Part shown: in pieces, positions 48,401-57,772 of the stretch
Position numbering within the stretch: the first letter of the stretch is position 1
How the letters are laid out: the number at the start of each line of letters is the position of its first letter
Source of the DNA: Nymphaea colorata
Lineage: Eukaryota > Streptophyta > Magnoliopsida > Nymphaeales > Nymphaeaceae
DNA: 60,000 bases
NCBI RefSeq assembly: GCF_008831285.2
Contig: NC_045139.1
Location: 11,320,704-11,380,703, forward strand
Direction of reading: 5' to 3'
The notes under the pieces: model-generated
What the model was told of the DNA's origin: nothing
The model's input: only the letters and a program-made list of their open reading frames with translations
Database searches by the model: none
Program-made: the position numbers and the translations under genes

Positions 48401-51400
48401 TCTGTTCTAGTCTGTCGTAGTTGGTACTGTGCTATTGGGGCTTTGCCTGATGCGCCGACCCCTTCGAGCGAGAGTGACCTCCTTCCAGCCTTGAATAGTG
48501 GGGGAAATCGGTTGGTTGATGGGACGCAGTTTTACAATGCAGACAAAACTTAATTTGTAACTCATATTCTACCCTTTGCAAGCGAATATCATTTTTTCCA
48601 CATTTCAGCTCTATTGCAGACCGAGGGGAGAAGGATGGCGGAACCTCTACGCAGATGCGGGCGTACCCCATTCGTAGCTGAGTTTTCGTGAACAGATCAG
48701 CTTCTATCAGCTCCCCTCCCAGAGCTCGTGCCACACCACCATATACTCTCTTGTTCCGGATATGGAGTACATGCCAGGGAGTCTCACCCATAAGGGGACT
48801 TTCACCCAGTCTTGGATGCACAAATCCATTCCCGACTTCCATTAACTGCCAGTAGCAAGCGGCCCGCCACTTTCCACACCTGTTTCTTCACAATGGTGTC
48901 CAGTTCTTCCCATGAGTCAACCCCTTACCAAGAAATAGCCCATGCCTACGAATGAAAACCGTGGGTTCCGGACGTCCGCCCATTGTGAGCGGAGACTATC
49001 GATGATGTAGCTGGGTTCCATCATCCCCCTTGTCGCTCCTCCCAGAAAGCAAGCGATCGCCGTAAACTGGTAGGGTTTCATCGTTTCCTGCAGGTCCTCT
49101 TCAGGAATGATCACCCTCGGCTGCTCGTTCACCATGCGCACCTCCAACTCTTCTTCTTCCCCATCTGTGCTCATCACATCTCGCACCAAGATGTCCGCCA
49201 ACGATCGCAACGGAATGGCTCCAGAGCCTCTTCCATCTTCTTGCATTGAGCTGGGTCCAGCCCCAACTCCGTGTGAGCTGCGCAGGCCCTCCATTGAAAG
49301 GGGGCTTGAAACACTCGCCGGCAGATCGTTGGAAGGGGGGTGAATCGCCCACTACACTGAGCCTCCAGCATTAGCCAATTAAGGGAAGGGGGGCTGCTCC
49401 ACCCCCATGTGTTCGGCTTGATCCCCCGCGGCATCGCCAGAGGAGTCCGGCGTTGTCGAGCTCGCAGACGGTCGGTGGAAAGCCGGGAGGCCCTCGAGAG
49501 CGTCTTTATCCTTTGACGTGTTCTTGCATAGAATCAAACATGACCCTTCTAAAGTTGAAACCCAAGCAATAAATTTGGTCTTTCGCAGTGGGGGAGATGG
49601 ATGAGGCCTGGTGTGGGCGACTGCCCACCTTAACCCATCAAAAGTTTTTGCCGGAAGGATTTAAAAGTGTATTTTGATGACATAAAAAATCATATGGGGC
49701 GCCCTTATCAGATCTATGCTGGTGACTCGCGTGCTCCTCAGTAAAAAAATCTTAGCTCTGCTTGTTCTCTTGGAATGTAAGTAGGCCTGCTAAAAAGTTA
49801 CTTGGGGTCATCATCTTGCAGGGATGTTCATGGCATTGCAGGAGAAGCTGGTTGCATGTGGACCAAGATTGACGCTTGTGGCTATGGTGCTGAAGTTTAT
49901 TGTGGGGCCGGCTGTCATGGCTCTTTCCTCTATCATTGTTGGCCTGAAAGGCTCTGTTCTTTGCATCGCCATCGTTCAGGTTAAATTTTGTTGGCAAATT
50001 TTAGGTGACTTTATATATCATTCTATGCTGCCAAATCTATCATTGTATGCATGCACTGATTATTTCTACCAGCGGAAGCTACCAATTCTAGTTGTTTGCC
50101 TATAGTGAACGAGGAATCCTGCCCTAAAATACAAACAGTGGCAATGATATATATTTACATAGGAACATTGGTATATTCCAGACCACTTTGGTCAGGACAA
50201 AAACTAGACCTCCTAGATTCTGGACAAAAATGATTTTAAACAAAATATGAACACTCCACTTTGTTTATAAATATTAATCCAACATAAATCATATCTTAGT
50301 TGAAGCTGTTTCTAAGGACACTACTTGTCTTTCAGCCATTAAAAGTTCGATGTCATATGAGCCGTTCATCTTTTTATTACAATAAAAATATGTTCAACTC
50401 AAAAAATTGACCAACTCGCTGTATGGTTCTTATCAAAACATTATTAAGAACATAGTTATAGGTTGGATTATGCGAAAAGGTATTTCGACAATCACTTTTG
50501 GGTGTTCTGGTTGTTGTCGAATTACTCTATTTACATATATTGAAAATATTAGGGAATTCACCTAAATTCATATTTGACCAACGCATCTACATCTTACTTA
50601 GTCATTTTACTTAGTTACACACTCTCAGACAAATTAATTCATCTTTTCTTCACTCTAACCACCTGCCGCAACTTACTATATATACATATAGATATGCCCA
50701 ACAAAATAAGTTTCCCTTTTACTTATATTCTTTGGTTTTTACTTATATTCTTTGGTTAATCTGGGCCACGAGCCGGGTACCCGGCCCGGGCCTGGGCCTG
50801 GAAAACCGGGTCCCAGGCCGGCCCGAGCCCCATGGTGCAGTTTGGGTCGGTTCGACCAAATCCAACCCGTTCATAATTTTAAAAAAAATATTTTTTAATT
50901 TAATAATATGTATTTTATTATTAAAAATAAATTGTATATTATAAATTTATTTTTTTTATTATCAAACGAGCCCCAGCTGACCCGAGATATCGGGTCGGGC
51001 CCGGGGGCCGGGTCTTGCCGGCCAACCCAAAACTTCTAGGGGATAAGACTCCGGACCTCTTTATTGCAAATAAAATGGATATGTGCAGAAAAGAATACAC
51101 ACCGACGCCGCACATCAAAGCTCCAACCCTATGGCTTTTGCCGGATGCGAATCATCTGCCAAGGGTTCTCGTGTCATTCCATTCTAAGGAGATTTTGTGA
51201 ACAAACTTAATGTCAAAGGACTATAATTAGATTCCTTAGAAAAGATCAAGCCTGATAAATATATCGTCAATAGTAGATATGTGAATATAGTCTATAGTAG
51301 GAATGAATGTGAAAAACCAAGAATTTCAAAACATACATAAAGATATTGTAACCATTTTTTTCCCTTCTAAAACACAGGCAGCACTACCACAATCAACCAC

Positions 51401-51475
51401 TTCATTTATTTATGCAGAGGAATATGGCTTGCATCCTGAGGTGATAAGCACAGCGTACGTAATTCTCTCTCTCTC

Positions 51476-51563
<88 letters not shown>

Positions 51564-51701
51564 GATTACTGTCACCAACGAACTTTTTTTTACATTTTCC
51601 TTCGACTATGCAGGGTTATATTTGGGACTCTTGTCTCGCTGCCCGTGCTGATTGCCTACTATGTGGTTCTTGAACGGTTCAATGAGCAAGGTAGTCAGTA
51701 G
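38772..51701 (+). CDS. PIN5: PIN5-type short PIN auxin efflux carrier, copy B (5 exons)
   Basis: Join 38772-39451, 42273-42358, 49822-49979, 51378-51454, 51614-51701; 1089 nt, 362 aa. All introns are GT-AG, with the same phases as copy A. It is a PIN-family auxin anion carrier of the short, ER type. Residues 1-154 hold PLYVPVFLGYASVRWWK, FTPDQCKG and TNMLVMGVPL (Asn112 kept). The loop is about 155-197. The second half has VNPRTYASVFGL, WHFGMPSLMEGS, GSGMAMFSIG, LVACGPRL, QAALPQ, FIYAEEYGLHPE and STAVIFG. I count 31 differences from copy A in the first 130 residues. Two oddities: NPR where the family and copy A have NPN, and a C-terminus five residues longer (EQGSQ). Transposons stretch the gene to 12.9 kb. 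The frame is open throughout, so it is probably functional, but splicing across the 7.5-kb intron is not proven. Confidence 0.91.
39452..40372. other. PIN copy B intron 1, left part
   Basis: Non-coding; no element recognised. Confidence 0.6.
40373..41409. mobile_element. GGAGC-type MITE split by a GTACGGG-type hAT-like insertion
   Basis: The left part (GGAGTTGGAAAATTTTGG, TTGAGGGGCACTT) and right part (TAAGTTTAAATTTCAAATTT, TAGCTCCACCTCTGCC) together match the unbroken copy at 38017-38221. Between them, about 40411-41279 begins with ACCCGTACCGGTACGC and ends with GTACCCGTACCATTGTGACATTG. The complement of that end, CAATGTCACAATGGTACGGG, resembles the ends of the 5532-9651 element. The insert has a more GC-rich block (40560-40650) that may be captured gene sequence. 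Confidence 0.6.
41701..41893. mobile_element. CAGGGGCGGAGC-family MITE with perfect TSD, intron 1 of copy B
   Basis: Starts CAGGGGTGGAGGGAAGGGGC, ends AACTCTGCCTG. The target-site duplication GTTAGACC is perfect at 41693-41700 and 41894-41901. 193 bp. Confidence 0.9.
42013..42138. repeat. 63-bp perfect-looking tandem duplication in intron 1 of copy B
   Basis: GTAAATGAATTCTTTTTGTA through GGCCTTCCT occurs twice (42013-42075 and 42076-42138) with one difference seen. A recent slippage or repair event. Confidence 0.93.
42273..42358 (+). CDS. PIN5: PIN copy B exon 2
   Basis: 86 bp; WHFGMPSLMEGSIKILSKAG through GMAMFSIG. Acceptor TTGCAG, donor G/GTGAGT. Confidence 0.92.
42470..42645. repeat. Dispersed repeat shared with 14175-14375
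   Basis: Same ordered blocks as the copy upstream of PIN A (ATCAAAATACCC, AAAGTCCAAAATGTACAT, GTGTGTGCACGCAA). Lies in intron 2 of copy B. Confidence 0.6.
42646..43304. other. PIN copy B intron 2, part conserved with copy A
   Basis: 43105-43215 (TATTAAATCTATGAACA, GAAACGTGTTCTAAGAA) matches 18190-18280 in copy A intron 2. The rest is unrecognised. Confidence 0.55.
43305..43460 (+). mobile_element. tRNA-derived SINE, copy 1 (diverged)
   Basis: TACTAGGCAGCAAGGTGG, then ACTGTCACGTC and ACCATGCT, followed by an A-rich tail. Same order as the better copy at 46077-46316. Confidence 0.55.
43680..44410 (-). pseudogene. LINE ORF2 C-terminal zinc-binding (zf-RVT) region
   Basis: The minus strand near 44310-44140 reads CVVCENQEESMDHLLIRC, then WTRKC and a stop. 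This is the usual Cys/His cluster after the reverse transcriptase of plant L1 elements. Stops break the frame. Confidence 0.7.
44411..46157 (-). pseudogene. LINE reverse transcriptase (ORF2), broken
   Basis: The upstream piece (46060-45885) has KNLINDQAPGPDGF, the palm entry motif. 45789-45562 covers KPMTESNENSWEKH and the degraded GLCEGDSFSHTY, where active elements have a GLRQGDPLSP-like motif. The long frame 45565-44411 (384 codons) starts just before the catalytic box, which reads LFYAEDMVIY: the first Asp of the FADD/YADD pair is Glu. It continues with VNNQES, INYLGFPL and WKGKLLSYSGRVCLI. Frameshifts between pieces and the catalytic change mean it is inactive. Confidence 0.82.
46077..46316 (+). 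mobile_element. tRNA-derived SINE, copy 2, nested in the LINE
   Basis: An A-box-like GGGCGGCAAGGTGG (46094-46107) and a B-box-like GGTTCGTGTCT (46129-46139) are spaced as in tRNA-derived promoters, and an A-rich tail ends the unit at about 46316. The flanks ACATGCGGCCCT (46058-46068 region) and ATATGTGGCCCT (46317-46328) look like a diverged target-site duplication. The LINE frame (GPHVTEQENH) starts directly on the left side. Confidence 0.72.
46447..47400 (-). pseudogene. LINE endonuclease and linker region (ORF2 N-terminal part)
   Basis: 46896-46447 is one frame ending with the linker motif RQKPFVKWLSECDRNTNFF, standard before the reverse transcriptase of plant L1 elements. 47373-46961 carries endonuclease pieces (GSDSQYSVIGAYLHP; LQRAGWNVLLNG) in shifted frames. 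Confidence 0.7.
47496..49434 (-). pseudogene. LINE ORF1 (DUF4283, CCHC-type knuckle), broken
   Basis: 49294-48917 contains the DUF4283-type core (QFTAIACFLGG, VRNPRFSFVGMGYFLVRG). 48842-48432 contains RMGYARICVEVPPSF, ELKCGKNDIRLQRVEYE and FCLHCKTASHQPTD, the zinc-knuckle part. 48203-47496 is the variable Pro/Ser-rich tail. Frames are shifted between the pieces. Confidence 0.75.
49586..49763. mobile_element. CAGGGGCGGAGC-family MITE, degraded
   Basis: CAGTGGGGGAGATGG at the left, TGGTGTGGGCGACTGCCCAC inside, and TCTTAGCTCTGCTTG at the right. Near the 3' end of intron 2 of copy B. Confidence 0.6.
49822..49979 (+). CDS. PIN5: PIN copy B exon 3
   Basis: 158 bp; GMFMALQEKLVACGPRLTL through SVLCIAIVQ. 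Acceptor TTGCAG, donor CAG/GTTAAA. The preceding AAGTTACTTGGGGTCAT is shared with copy A. Confidence 0.92.
49980..50756. other. PIN copy B intron 3, left part
   Basis: Non-coding. A 20-bp duplication (ACTTATATTCTTTGGTT twice) ends at 50757, at the border of the next MITE. Confidence 0.6.
50757..51035. mobile_element. GGCCCGG-family MITE in intron 3 of copy B
   Basis: GC-rich ends (GCCGGGTACCCGGCCCGGGC; CGGGTCGGGCCCGGGGGC) around an AT-rich core of TTTATTATTAAAAATAAA type. Same family as 17684-17910. No clear target-site duplication. Confidence 0.68.
51378..51454 (+). CDS. PIN5: PIN copy B exon 4
   Basis: 77 bp; AALPQSTTSFIYAEEYG and LHPEVISTA. Acceptor ACACAG, donor AGC/GTACGT. Confidence 0.9.
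51478..51561. repeat. (AT)n microsatellite filling intron 4 of PIN copy B
   Basis: Pure AT repeat of about 84 bp, more than half of the 159-bp intron, preceded by a (CT) run right after the donor. Confidence 0.97.
51614..51701 (+). CDS. PIN5: PIN copy B exon 5
   Basis: 88 bp; VIFGTLVSLPVLIAYYVVL, ERFNEQGSQ, then TAG. Longer than copy A by five codons. Confidence 0.91.
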
Positions 51702-51787
51702 GCTCTCCAACAATATCTCACATTTCACATTTTGCCCCATACCATGATGTACTCTTTGAAGCATTGTGAAATTTGATATCGAATCAT

Positions 51788-51793
51788 AATAAA
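51788..51793 (+). promoter_or_regulatory. Polyadenylation signal AATAAA of PIN copy B
   Basis: AATAAA 86 bp after the stop, in the block CATTGTGAAATTTGATA...AATAAAGATC shared with copy A. Confidence 0.65.
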
Positions 51794-51827
51794 GATCTTA
51801 ATTGTTATACCATAGCCTGTCAAATCT

Positions 51828-51830
<3 letters not shown>

Positions 51831-51898
<68 letters not shown>
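51831..51898. repeat. Compound (CT)n(AT)n microsatellite after PIN copy B
   Basis: CT repeat to about 51867 followed by AT repeat to 51898. Confidence 0.97.
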
Positions 51899-51901
<3 letters not shown>

Positions 51902-52099
51902 CTAAAAGGCTGAACCCCTTCTCATTTCCACTGCCCCTAGGGTGCAAGGCTATTTTGAAACTTAGTAGCGACTAGGACACTCATCAACTAAAGTGTTATG
52001 CATCCACCATTTGCACTTCAAAGGAATAGCACCAATGAAAATAAAATTGACAAACCGACATTCACTGACCTACCAGTCCAACTTGCGGTGCAACACCCC

Positions 52100-52300
52100 T
52101 AGACTAAGGCGTTATATGGAATGAGAAATGTTTCTGGTGATTGGAAGAACAAGTTTTTGTCCACACAAATACATTAAAAATGTAACTAAATCTTCAAAAT
52201 AGTGCACTTCAAAGCCATCTTGGGTGTATGGACTTCGGAAGCACAACTTGAAGTGGCTTCATTACTTTCCAACAAGATAAGAAGGGTGGTGATCAAGTAC
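52100..52300 (+). repeat. PIN downstream spacer after copy B
   Basis: AAGGCGTTATATGG and TGATTGGAAGAACAAG match 19855-19895 after copy A. TTGAAGTGGCTTCATTACTT and TCCAACAAGATAAGAAG match 14771-14805 upstream of copy A. Confidence 0.72.
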
Positions 52301-53585
52301 CGACGTCATAGCGGGATCATCTCCTCCAAATTAATATAACTCTTCATGCTAAGTTTGCCAAATGTTCACGATAGTGTTCTTACTTTAAAAGAGGTTCCCA
52401 AATGAAAGTTTGACTCATTTGAATGCCATCTCTCTCTCTCTTCTTCTCTCATTGAAATGAGTTTGTGCATGGTTTTACATATCCACAATAAGAACTAGAA
52501 AGCTTATGTAGGAATAGAAAATAAAATTAATCCTTATGTTGTCTGCTGTCAAGCTTAATTGCCCTTATAAATCATTGTGATGAACTACCTTTTCACATCA
52601 CTGTTACCATATACTCTGTAGTAAAGTTATCATGAACAAGGGTTTTTAAAAATATGAAAAAGAGTCCTATAGACAGTAATGTCATGGTCTAAGCGAGTCA
52701 TGTCGTGTCCTGTGCCTATCCTGCATCCCCCACATATCATATGTGTTTAAGTTCAACATACCAATTTTCGTCAAAATTGAATATCATCTCATATGATTTT
52801 AAGGACCACTCCGCCTTCTGGTTTTCTGAAAATTGTGTAACCTTGATTTGTATTGTTTTTTATACTTGAATGTCTATATCTTTAGAAATATTAGTGATTT
52901 TCATTTTCTGTAAAATGGGAACGCTTCCTCAAGTGAAAGATCTCAGACAACTTCTTTCTCACTGATTTTTTTACGCTTATAACCCTGTCTTTTGAGCAAA
53001 TCACACAAGATTAATGTTCTGTAAATTTAGAGATTGCATATGGAAGGTCATTTTTTTGTCATTTTCTTTAGTTGTTCTACATGCCCTGTAGAACAAAGAA
53101 TTTGGTCTCTGCTCTAAATATTCTTAGTTTAGTTTAGAACTCTTCTTAACAATTTTGTCTCTTTGTTGATTTAGTTGTCATGTAGTTGAATGCAATTATT
53201 TTATAGTTTTGTCTCCTCTTTACTAGGGTTAGAGAGGAGCGGCTCTGTGTTTGAATATTTTAGTGTGCTTATTTAGTTTATTGAAGTGCTACCTCGTATT
53301 TTTTGTTGAATCTTCATGTCTTACTGGCGTTTGACATTGATTTCACTAGTAGAAGCCATCCATTAGGGTTCTTGAGCTAAAGAGTAGTCAGAGATAATCT
53401 AGGATCTAATGGTTTGTTTGACGTGTCTACTTGTGTTTGTTTGAAATTGTGATTGAATGTTTATATGTTGAAACACTTTGATGTTCGTTGTGAACATTCA
53501 ATGTGTTCATTAATGAAGTTATACTTTAGTGCTTGTGGAGCTCAATTCAAACCTCTGTGTCCACTTCTTGTGCGTTCGACTCAAT
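52301..53585. other. Intergenic, no gene recognised
   Basis: No supported gene or element. Confidence 0.5.
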
Positions 53586-53780
53586 GGTGGAGCTAGAAAT
53601 TCTTCACTAAGAAGTACTAATTTAAAAAATTTTGGACGTGTGACGACATTATTAAAGGGCACAATGAAGTATATGTTTAATAGTTAACTTATATATAAAT
53701 GTGTAGTTGTTTGGGATCAATCACTGTACAAATAAAAAAATTGTGTGTTGTGTGCTGTGGCCCTGTCCTTGGTTCAATCC
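53586..53780. mobile_element. CAGGGGCGGAGC-family MITE, partial
   Basis: AATGGTGGAGCTAGAAATTC at the left and GTGTGCTGTGGCCCTG near the right. Ends not resolved. Confidence 0.5.
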
Positions 53781-54249
53781 TTGCAAACCGCTCATTGGGA
53801 GTCAAGGAAATTATTTGTTGATGTGCGCACTTAGTGGACTTCCATCAATCAAATTAGAAAGGTTCTTAAATGAAAATCGCATCAGCTGGCTGCAAACACA
53901 CATACTCGCATGCTTATTCAGGCCTCTAACATATAACCTTCTTGCTTTATGTCACTGTTATAGAAGCTGAATGGAACTGCAAAGCCGACCACTCCCTTGC
54001 ACTTGGAAGGACGAAGCTTGGGTGTTAGTTTTTGGTATAGGAAAGCAGTCTTTCTTTCATGGTGTTAGTTTTTGGTTCATTTTTATTTAGTAGCACATTA
54101 AATTGGTTCTCTGCTATCTGTTTGTGTTGAAGGGTAATTCCCAGTTACCTCGTTGGGCAGTTTCGAATCGACCATCCCATAAGCTCTGCTGTTGCATTGA
54201 TCTCACTTGCATTCTTATTCAATCCTACAACGTGTTTCTTTTTTTTCTT
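53781..54249. other. Intergenic, no gene recognised
   Basis: No supported feature. Confidence 0.45.
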
Positions 54250-54570
54250 AACTTATTGACGACAAGGCCCGCATAGTTTTCAAAATAACTAATTAACTTC
54301 TTCATGCATCGCGATGTCTTCCTGTGGTATGCTGTAAACAATACACAATGATCAGCATAGAAGATGGAATGAATGCCTTACCATGTCTTCCCAAGGGTGG
54401 GAAGTTTGAACTATTTGTTGTGCATGCATTGTGCAAGCTTTTGGTATACATTTCAGCTACCATAATGAATAAATAAGGTGAGTGCAGGTCTCCCGGCCTT
54501 AACCCAATGTGTGGAAGGAATTAATCCCCTTATTTTCCATTAAGCATGACCACCAAGGAGACGACCATAA
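54250..54570 (-). pseudogene. LINE reverse transcriptase fragment
   Basis: The minus strand reads GLRPGDLHSPYLFIMVAEM (usual form GLRQGDPLSPYLF), then a degraded FADD-like box (YADHCVLFTAYHRK) and ISYFENYAGLVVNK. One Asp of the box is lost. It is a short scrap, independent of the LINE in the PIN intron. Confidence 0.78.
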
Positions 54571-55223
54571 ATACAATCATAGACAAATTGTTAACATGCA
54601 TTTCTCCTATGATGGACCATGACCTACGTTGTAGTTGCATCATGCAAATAAGTACAAGAACTATTGCCACTTGAAAAATAATCATTTTTTGCACACGAGT
54701 TCTCATTTCTGGTATTACATATGAGAAATCAATAATAAATTATCCATAAACTTAATAAACAAAAAAAATACCATAAAGTCAATTTACATAGAACATGCTA
54801 ATGATAACATAAATTAATACACACAAGTTGAGAATGAAACATAATAACTCAACTAACATAAACAAGTATACAAAAAAAGTAAACTAACATAAGTATACCA
54901 ACTCAATTACTCACTATACATGCTTAATAGAAATTATACGTAAACATGCATAAAAAAACATATGGAATAAAAAAATGAAATAACAAACTAACAAAATTAA
55001 CTTTAGCATGTGTAATGAAAAAATAAACATACCGAATATTCTCTAATTTCACAACGCAACCACTCAGTCCTCAACTCTGGTGGAACACAAGGAACGTGGT
55101 TGCATGTTGTGAATCTGACACAAATTCATTAACTTTTAAACAGTAGATAAATCAATTTCACCATTTTTGAATGACTTTGATACAATGCCACTAGCTTTGT
55201 TTCTCAAATGATACAGAGTCGTG
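54571..55223. other. AT-rich intergenic, no gene recognised
   Basis: Low-complexity A-rich sequence up to the putative LTR. Confidence 0.5.
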
Positions 55224-55468
55224 TGTTAGGCGTCTATGTGAGTTGAACGCTTGTTGTTTATTAGTTGAATAACGGAATGGGTTAGCGGGTCAATAAATGG
55301 ATCCAGTACACGGGTCCAGGGAGGTAATTATAGAGCTTAATCCAACCCACTTAGGGATTGTATAAAGTCATCGCAAGAATTAAACCCTAATATAGAATGA
55401 ATTTTGTTGTTTTGTGTGAGGGCTGGGCTTTCATACGATCGGCGTGTGAGTTTGTGTGAAGTCTCACA
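55224..55468 (+). mobile_element. Putative 5' LTR of the Ty3/Gypsy element
   Basis: Starts TGTTAGGCGTCTATG and ends TCTCACA, just before a primer-binding site. A TATAAA-like box (GTATAAAGTC) and AAACCCTAATATAG sit in the right half. No matching 3' LTR was found after the coding region. Confidence 0.55.
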
Positions 55469-55470
55469 TT

Positions 55471-55482
55471 TGGTATCAGCGG
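55471..55482 (+). other. Primer-binding site (initiator Met tRNA type)
   Basis: TGGTATCAGCGG, one change from the common TGGTATCAGAGC that pairs with the 3' end of initiator methionine tRNA. Confidence 0.7.
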
Positions 55483-56160
55483 GCGAGGTGACATCGAAGG
55501 ATCTCAAGGCTGGCGTAGAATCCCATCAAGAACGCCTAGAGGAAACGATGGAGATCATGAACTGTCGTCTGCAGGCGGTCGAGCACCAGAACAAGAGGCG
55601 GAAGCGAGGATGCAGACGTTCATGGCAGAGCATTCCTCGTTGATAGCTCGACTAGTGGAGGAAAACCAACACAGATTGAGCTATGGCAGTCGGATTTTGT
55701 ACTCAGAGCGAAACCCACGTCAGCCGGCGACCCTGCGTACAGACGCAGCTGCAACACCCGCAGCTAATCAGAAGGATTTTGTACTCACAGCGAAACCCAC
55801 GTCAGCCGGTGACCCTGCGTACAGACGCAGCTGCAACACCCGCAGCCAATCAGAAGGCGAACCAAATGGGACGTAAGTAGTCTGTCTCCTCACTCCGAAA
55901 CAGATCAAGGAGAAGCGTCGTCCGGGAATTTTCTTCCACTGTGACCAACCGTGGACACCTGGCCATACCTGTCGAAAACTTCACATGTATCCAGTGATGT
56001 ATCTAGTAGAAGAAGACGATGAACCACCCGATGATTTTGTGGGAGGAAACGATCCAACGACAATAGTGGAGGAGGCTACAGAGGCCACCAATGAGAGTCC
56101 CCCTGAAATCTCTCTCCATGCTCTAGCAGGGGACGAGGTTCCTCAATTGATGAGAGCATA
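55483..56160 (+). pseudogene. Gypsy gag remnant with damaged zinc knuckle
   Basis: Most of gag is missing. FFHCDQPWTPGHTC (about 55930-55972) is the knuckle; family members have Cys at the first Phe position. EEDDEPPDDF follows. Confidence 0.65.
55692..55855. repeat. 82-bp tandem duplication in gag
   Basis: Units 55692-55773 and 55774-55855, both from GGATTTTGTACTCA to CAATCAGAA-like ends, with few differences. 82 is not a multiple of 3, so it shifts the frame. Confidence 0.93.
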
Positions 56161-56191
56161 GGGTTAGCTGCGAGGCAGAAAGGTAAGCATT

Positions 56192-56404
56192 ATGGTGGAT
56201 ACTATCTCCACCCGTAACTTTATATGCAAGAAATCAAAAAGAGCTCTAGGCTGCAGGGTGGAGAATCAACCTACCTTCGATGTGGTTGTAGGAGACGGTG
56301 GTACATTGAAGTGCAGGAGTAAGTGCGCCCTAGAGATCCTAGAAATCCAGGGTCATAAGTTTCCAGTGGAGGCCACATATGCCAATAACATCAAGAGGCT
56401 TTAA
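56192..56404 (+). pseudogene. Gypsy protease, damaged active site
   Basis: VDTISTRNFI sits where the family has DSGST/DTGAT plus NFI; the Gly of the catalytic triad is Ile. The downstream GDGGTLKC and the rest resemble the protease fold. Confidence 0.68.
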
Positions 56405-56418
56405 CGAAGGAGTTTAAA

Positions 56419-57063
56419 GTGGTTTTTGAACCCCCCAAGGGTCTGCCTCCAAGGAGGACCTATGATCATCACATCGAACTCCAAGGTAGGGCTGGAGCAG
56501 TCAATGGACAACCCTATCGGTACGGTCCACAACAACGACAGGTGCTGGAAGAATTGGTAAAGGAGATGATTATGGAAGGCATTATACAACCCAGCCGTAG
56601 TCCCTTTGCATCTTCCGCATTGCTGGTTAAGAATAAGGATGGAGGGTGGAGGTTTTACGCGTTAAATGCCATAATGGTAAAGCATCACTATCTCATACCT
56701 CTCATTGAATAATTATTTGATGAGTGGCAAGGAGATGAGTATTTTTCTAAGTTGGATCTAAGGGTCAGCTACCATCAAATCGGGTTGGCGTCTCACAATG
56801 TGCCCAAGACTGCATTTCAGACCCACGGCGGGCATTATGAATTCAAAGTGACGCCCTTTGGATTAACTAATGTCTCTGCCACATTCGAATCCTTAATAAA
56901 TGATCTTTTCAAGCATCACCTTCGTCGATTCGTACTTGTATTTTTTTATAATATTTTAGTATACAGTCCAAGGGAGGATGAACATTTCCAGCATGATCTG
57001 CATGCCAGGCAATCAAAATGCGTATTCGAGACAAAGCAGATTATATATATCTGGGTCATGTGA
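56419..57063 (+). pseudogene. Gypsy reverse transcriptase, damaged active site
   Basis: LVKNKDGGWRFYALNAI, KLDLRVSYHQI, KTAFQTHGGHYEF and TPFGLTN are classic blocks. A stop codon at about 56710 breaks the frame, and the catalytic box reads FFYNILVYS instead of FFDDILVYS, so both Asp residues are lost. Confidence 0.85.
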
Positions 57064-57772
57064 TCAGCAAGGGGAAGGTTCAAATGGAAGAGGAGTGAAG
57101 GCTGTGAAGGCGTGGAAAGCACCTGGTTCAGTAAAAGAACTAAGGTCTTTTTTGGGTTTAGCAGGATATTACCAAAAATTTGTCAAGGGATATGGTCTAT
57201 TAGCGGCTCCTCTTAATGAGCGGACCAAAAGTGATAAATTCAGATGGGGTGAGAAAGAGCAGGCTGCATTTGAAGAACTTAAACAGCCCATCACTTCAGC
57301 GCCTGTGTTGTGGATGTCAGATTTTGGAGTTCCATTTTACATCGAAATTGCTGTATCACACTATGGGGTGGGAGTTGTATTAAGCCAAGAAATACATCCA
57401 ATTGCTTTCTTCAGCAAACCAATGGATCCTAACTTCAAAGTCAAATCAGCATACGAGCGAGAATTAATGGCTATGCTGCTGGCGGTTATGAAATGGAAAT
57501 AGTATCTAATGGAAAGAAAATTTGTGGTGCTGACTGATCATAACAGTTTAAAATACTGTTTGCAGCAAACCACCATGACCCCGACCCTGCAGCGATGGCT
57601 CCTCAAGCTCATGGACTTTGATTTTGAAGTCCAATACAAGAAAGGAAAGGAGGATGTAGCAACGGATGGGCTGTCCCGTCTGGGGGCTCAGCCAAAAGAT
57701 AAGTTCTTGCAGGTGCAGGCAGACTTATGGACAATGATAAAACCAGCCATTAGCAGGCTGCTCTTTGCATAA
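57064..57772 (+). pseudogene. Gypsy RNase H domain, damaged
   Basis: VKELRSFLGLAGYYQKFVKG, EKEQAAFEELKQPI and DHNSLKYCLQQ, then YKKGKEDVATDGLSR. The first catalytic Asp region (TDAS in relatives) is EIAVS here; stops lie at 57061 and 57500. Confidence 0.8.

Larger units (their letters stand above)
43620..49520 (-). mobile_element. L1-type LINE in intron 2 of PIN copy B (dead)
   Basis: Minus-strand domains run in L1 order: ORF1 with DUF4283 and a zinc knuckle (about 49300-48430), endonuclease (about 47400-46950), linker and reverse transcriptase (about 46900-44410), then the C-terminal zinc-binding region (about 44310-43860). The sequence is richer in G+C than the intron around it. Exact ends, tail and target-site duplication were not found. 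It is oriented against the PIN gene. It explains most of the size of the 7463-bp intron, and no counterpart is present in copy A. Confidence 0.85.
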
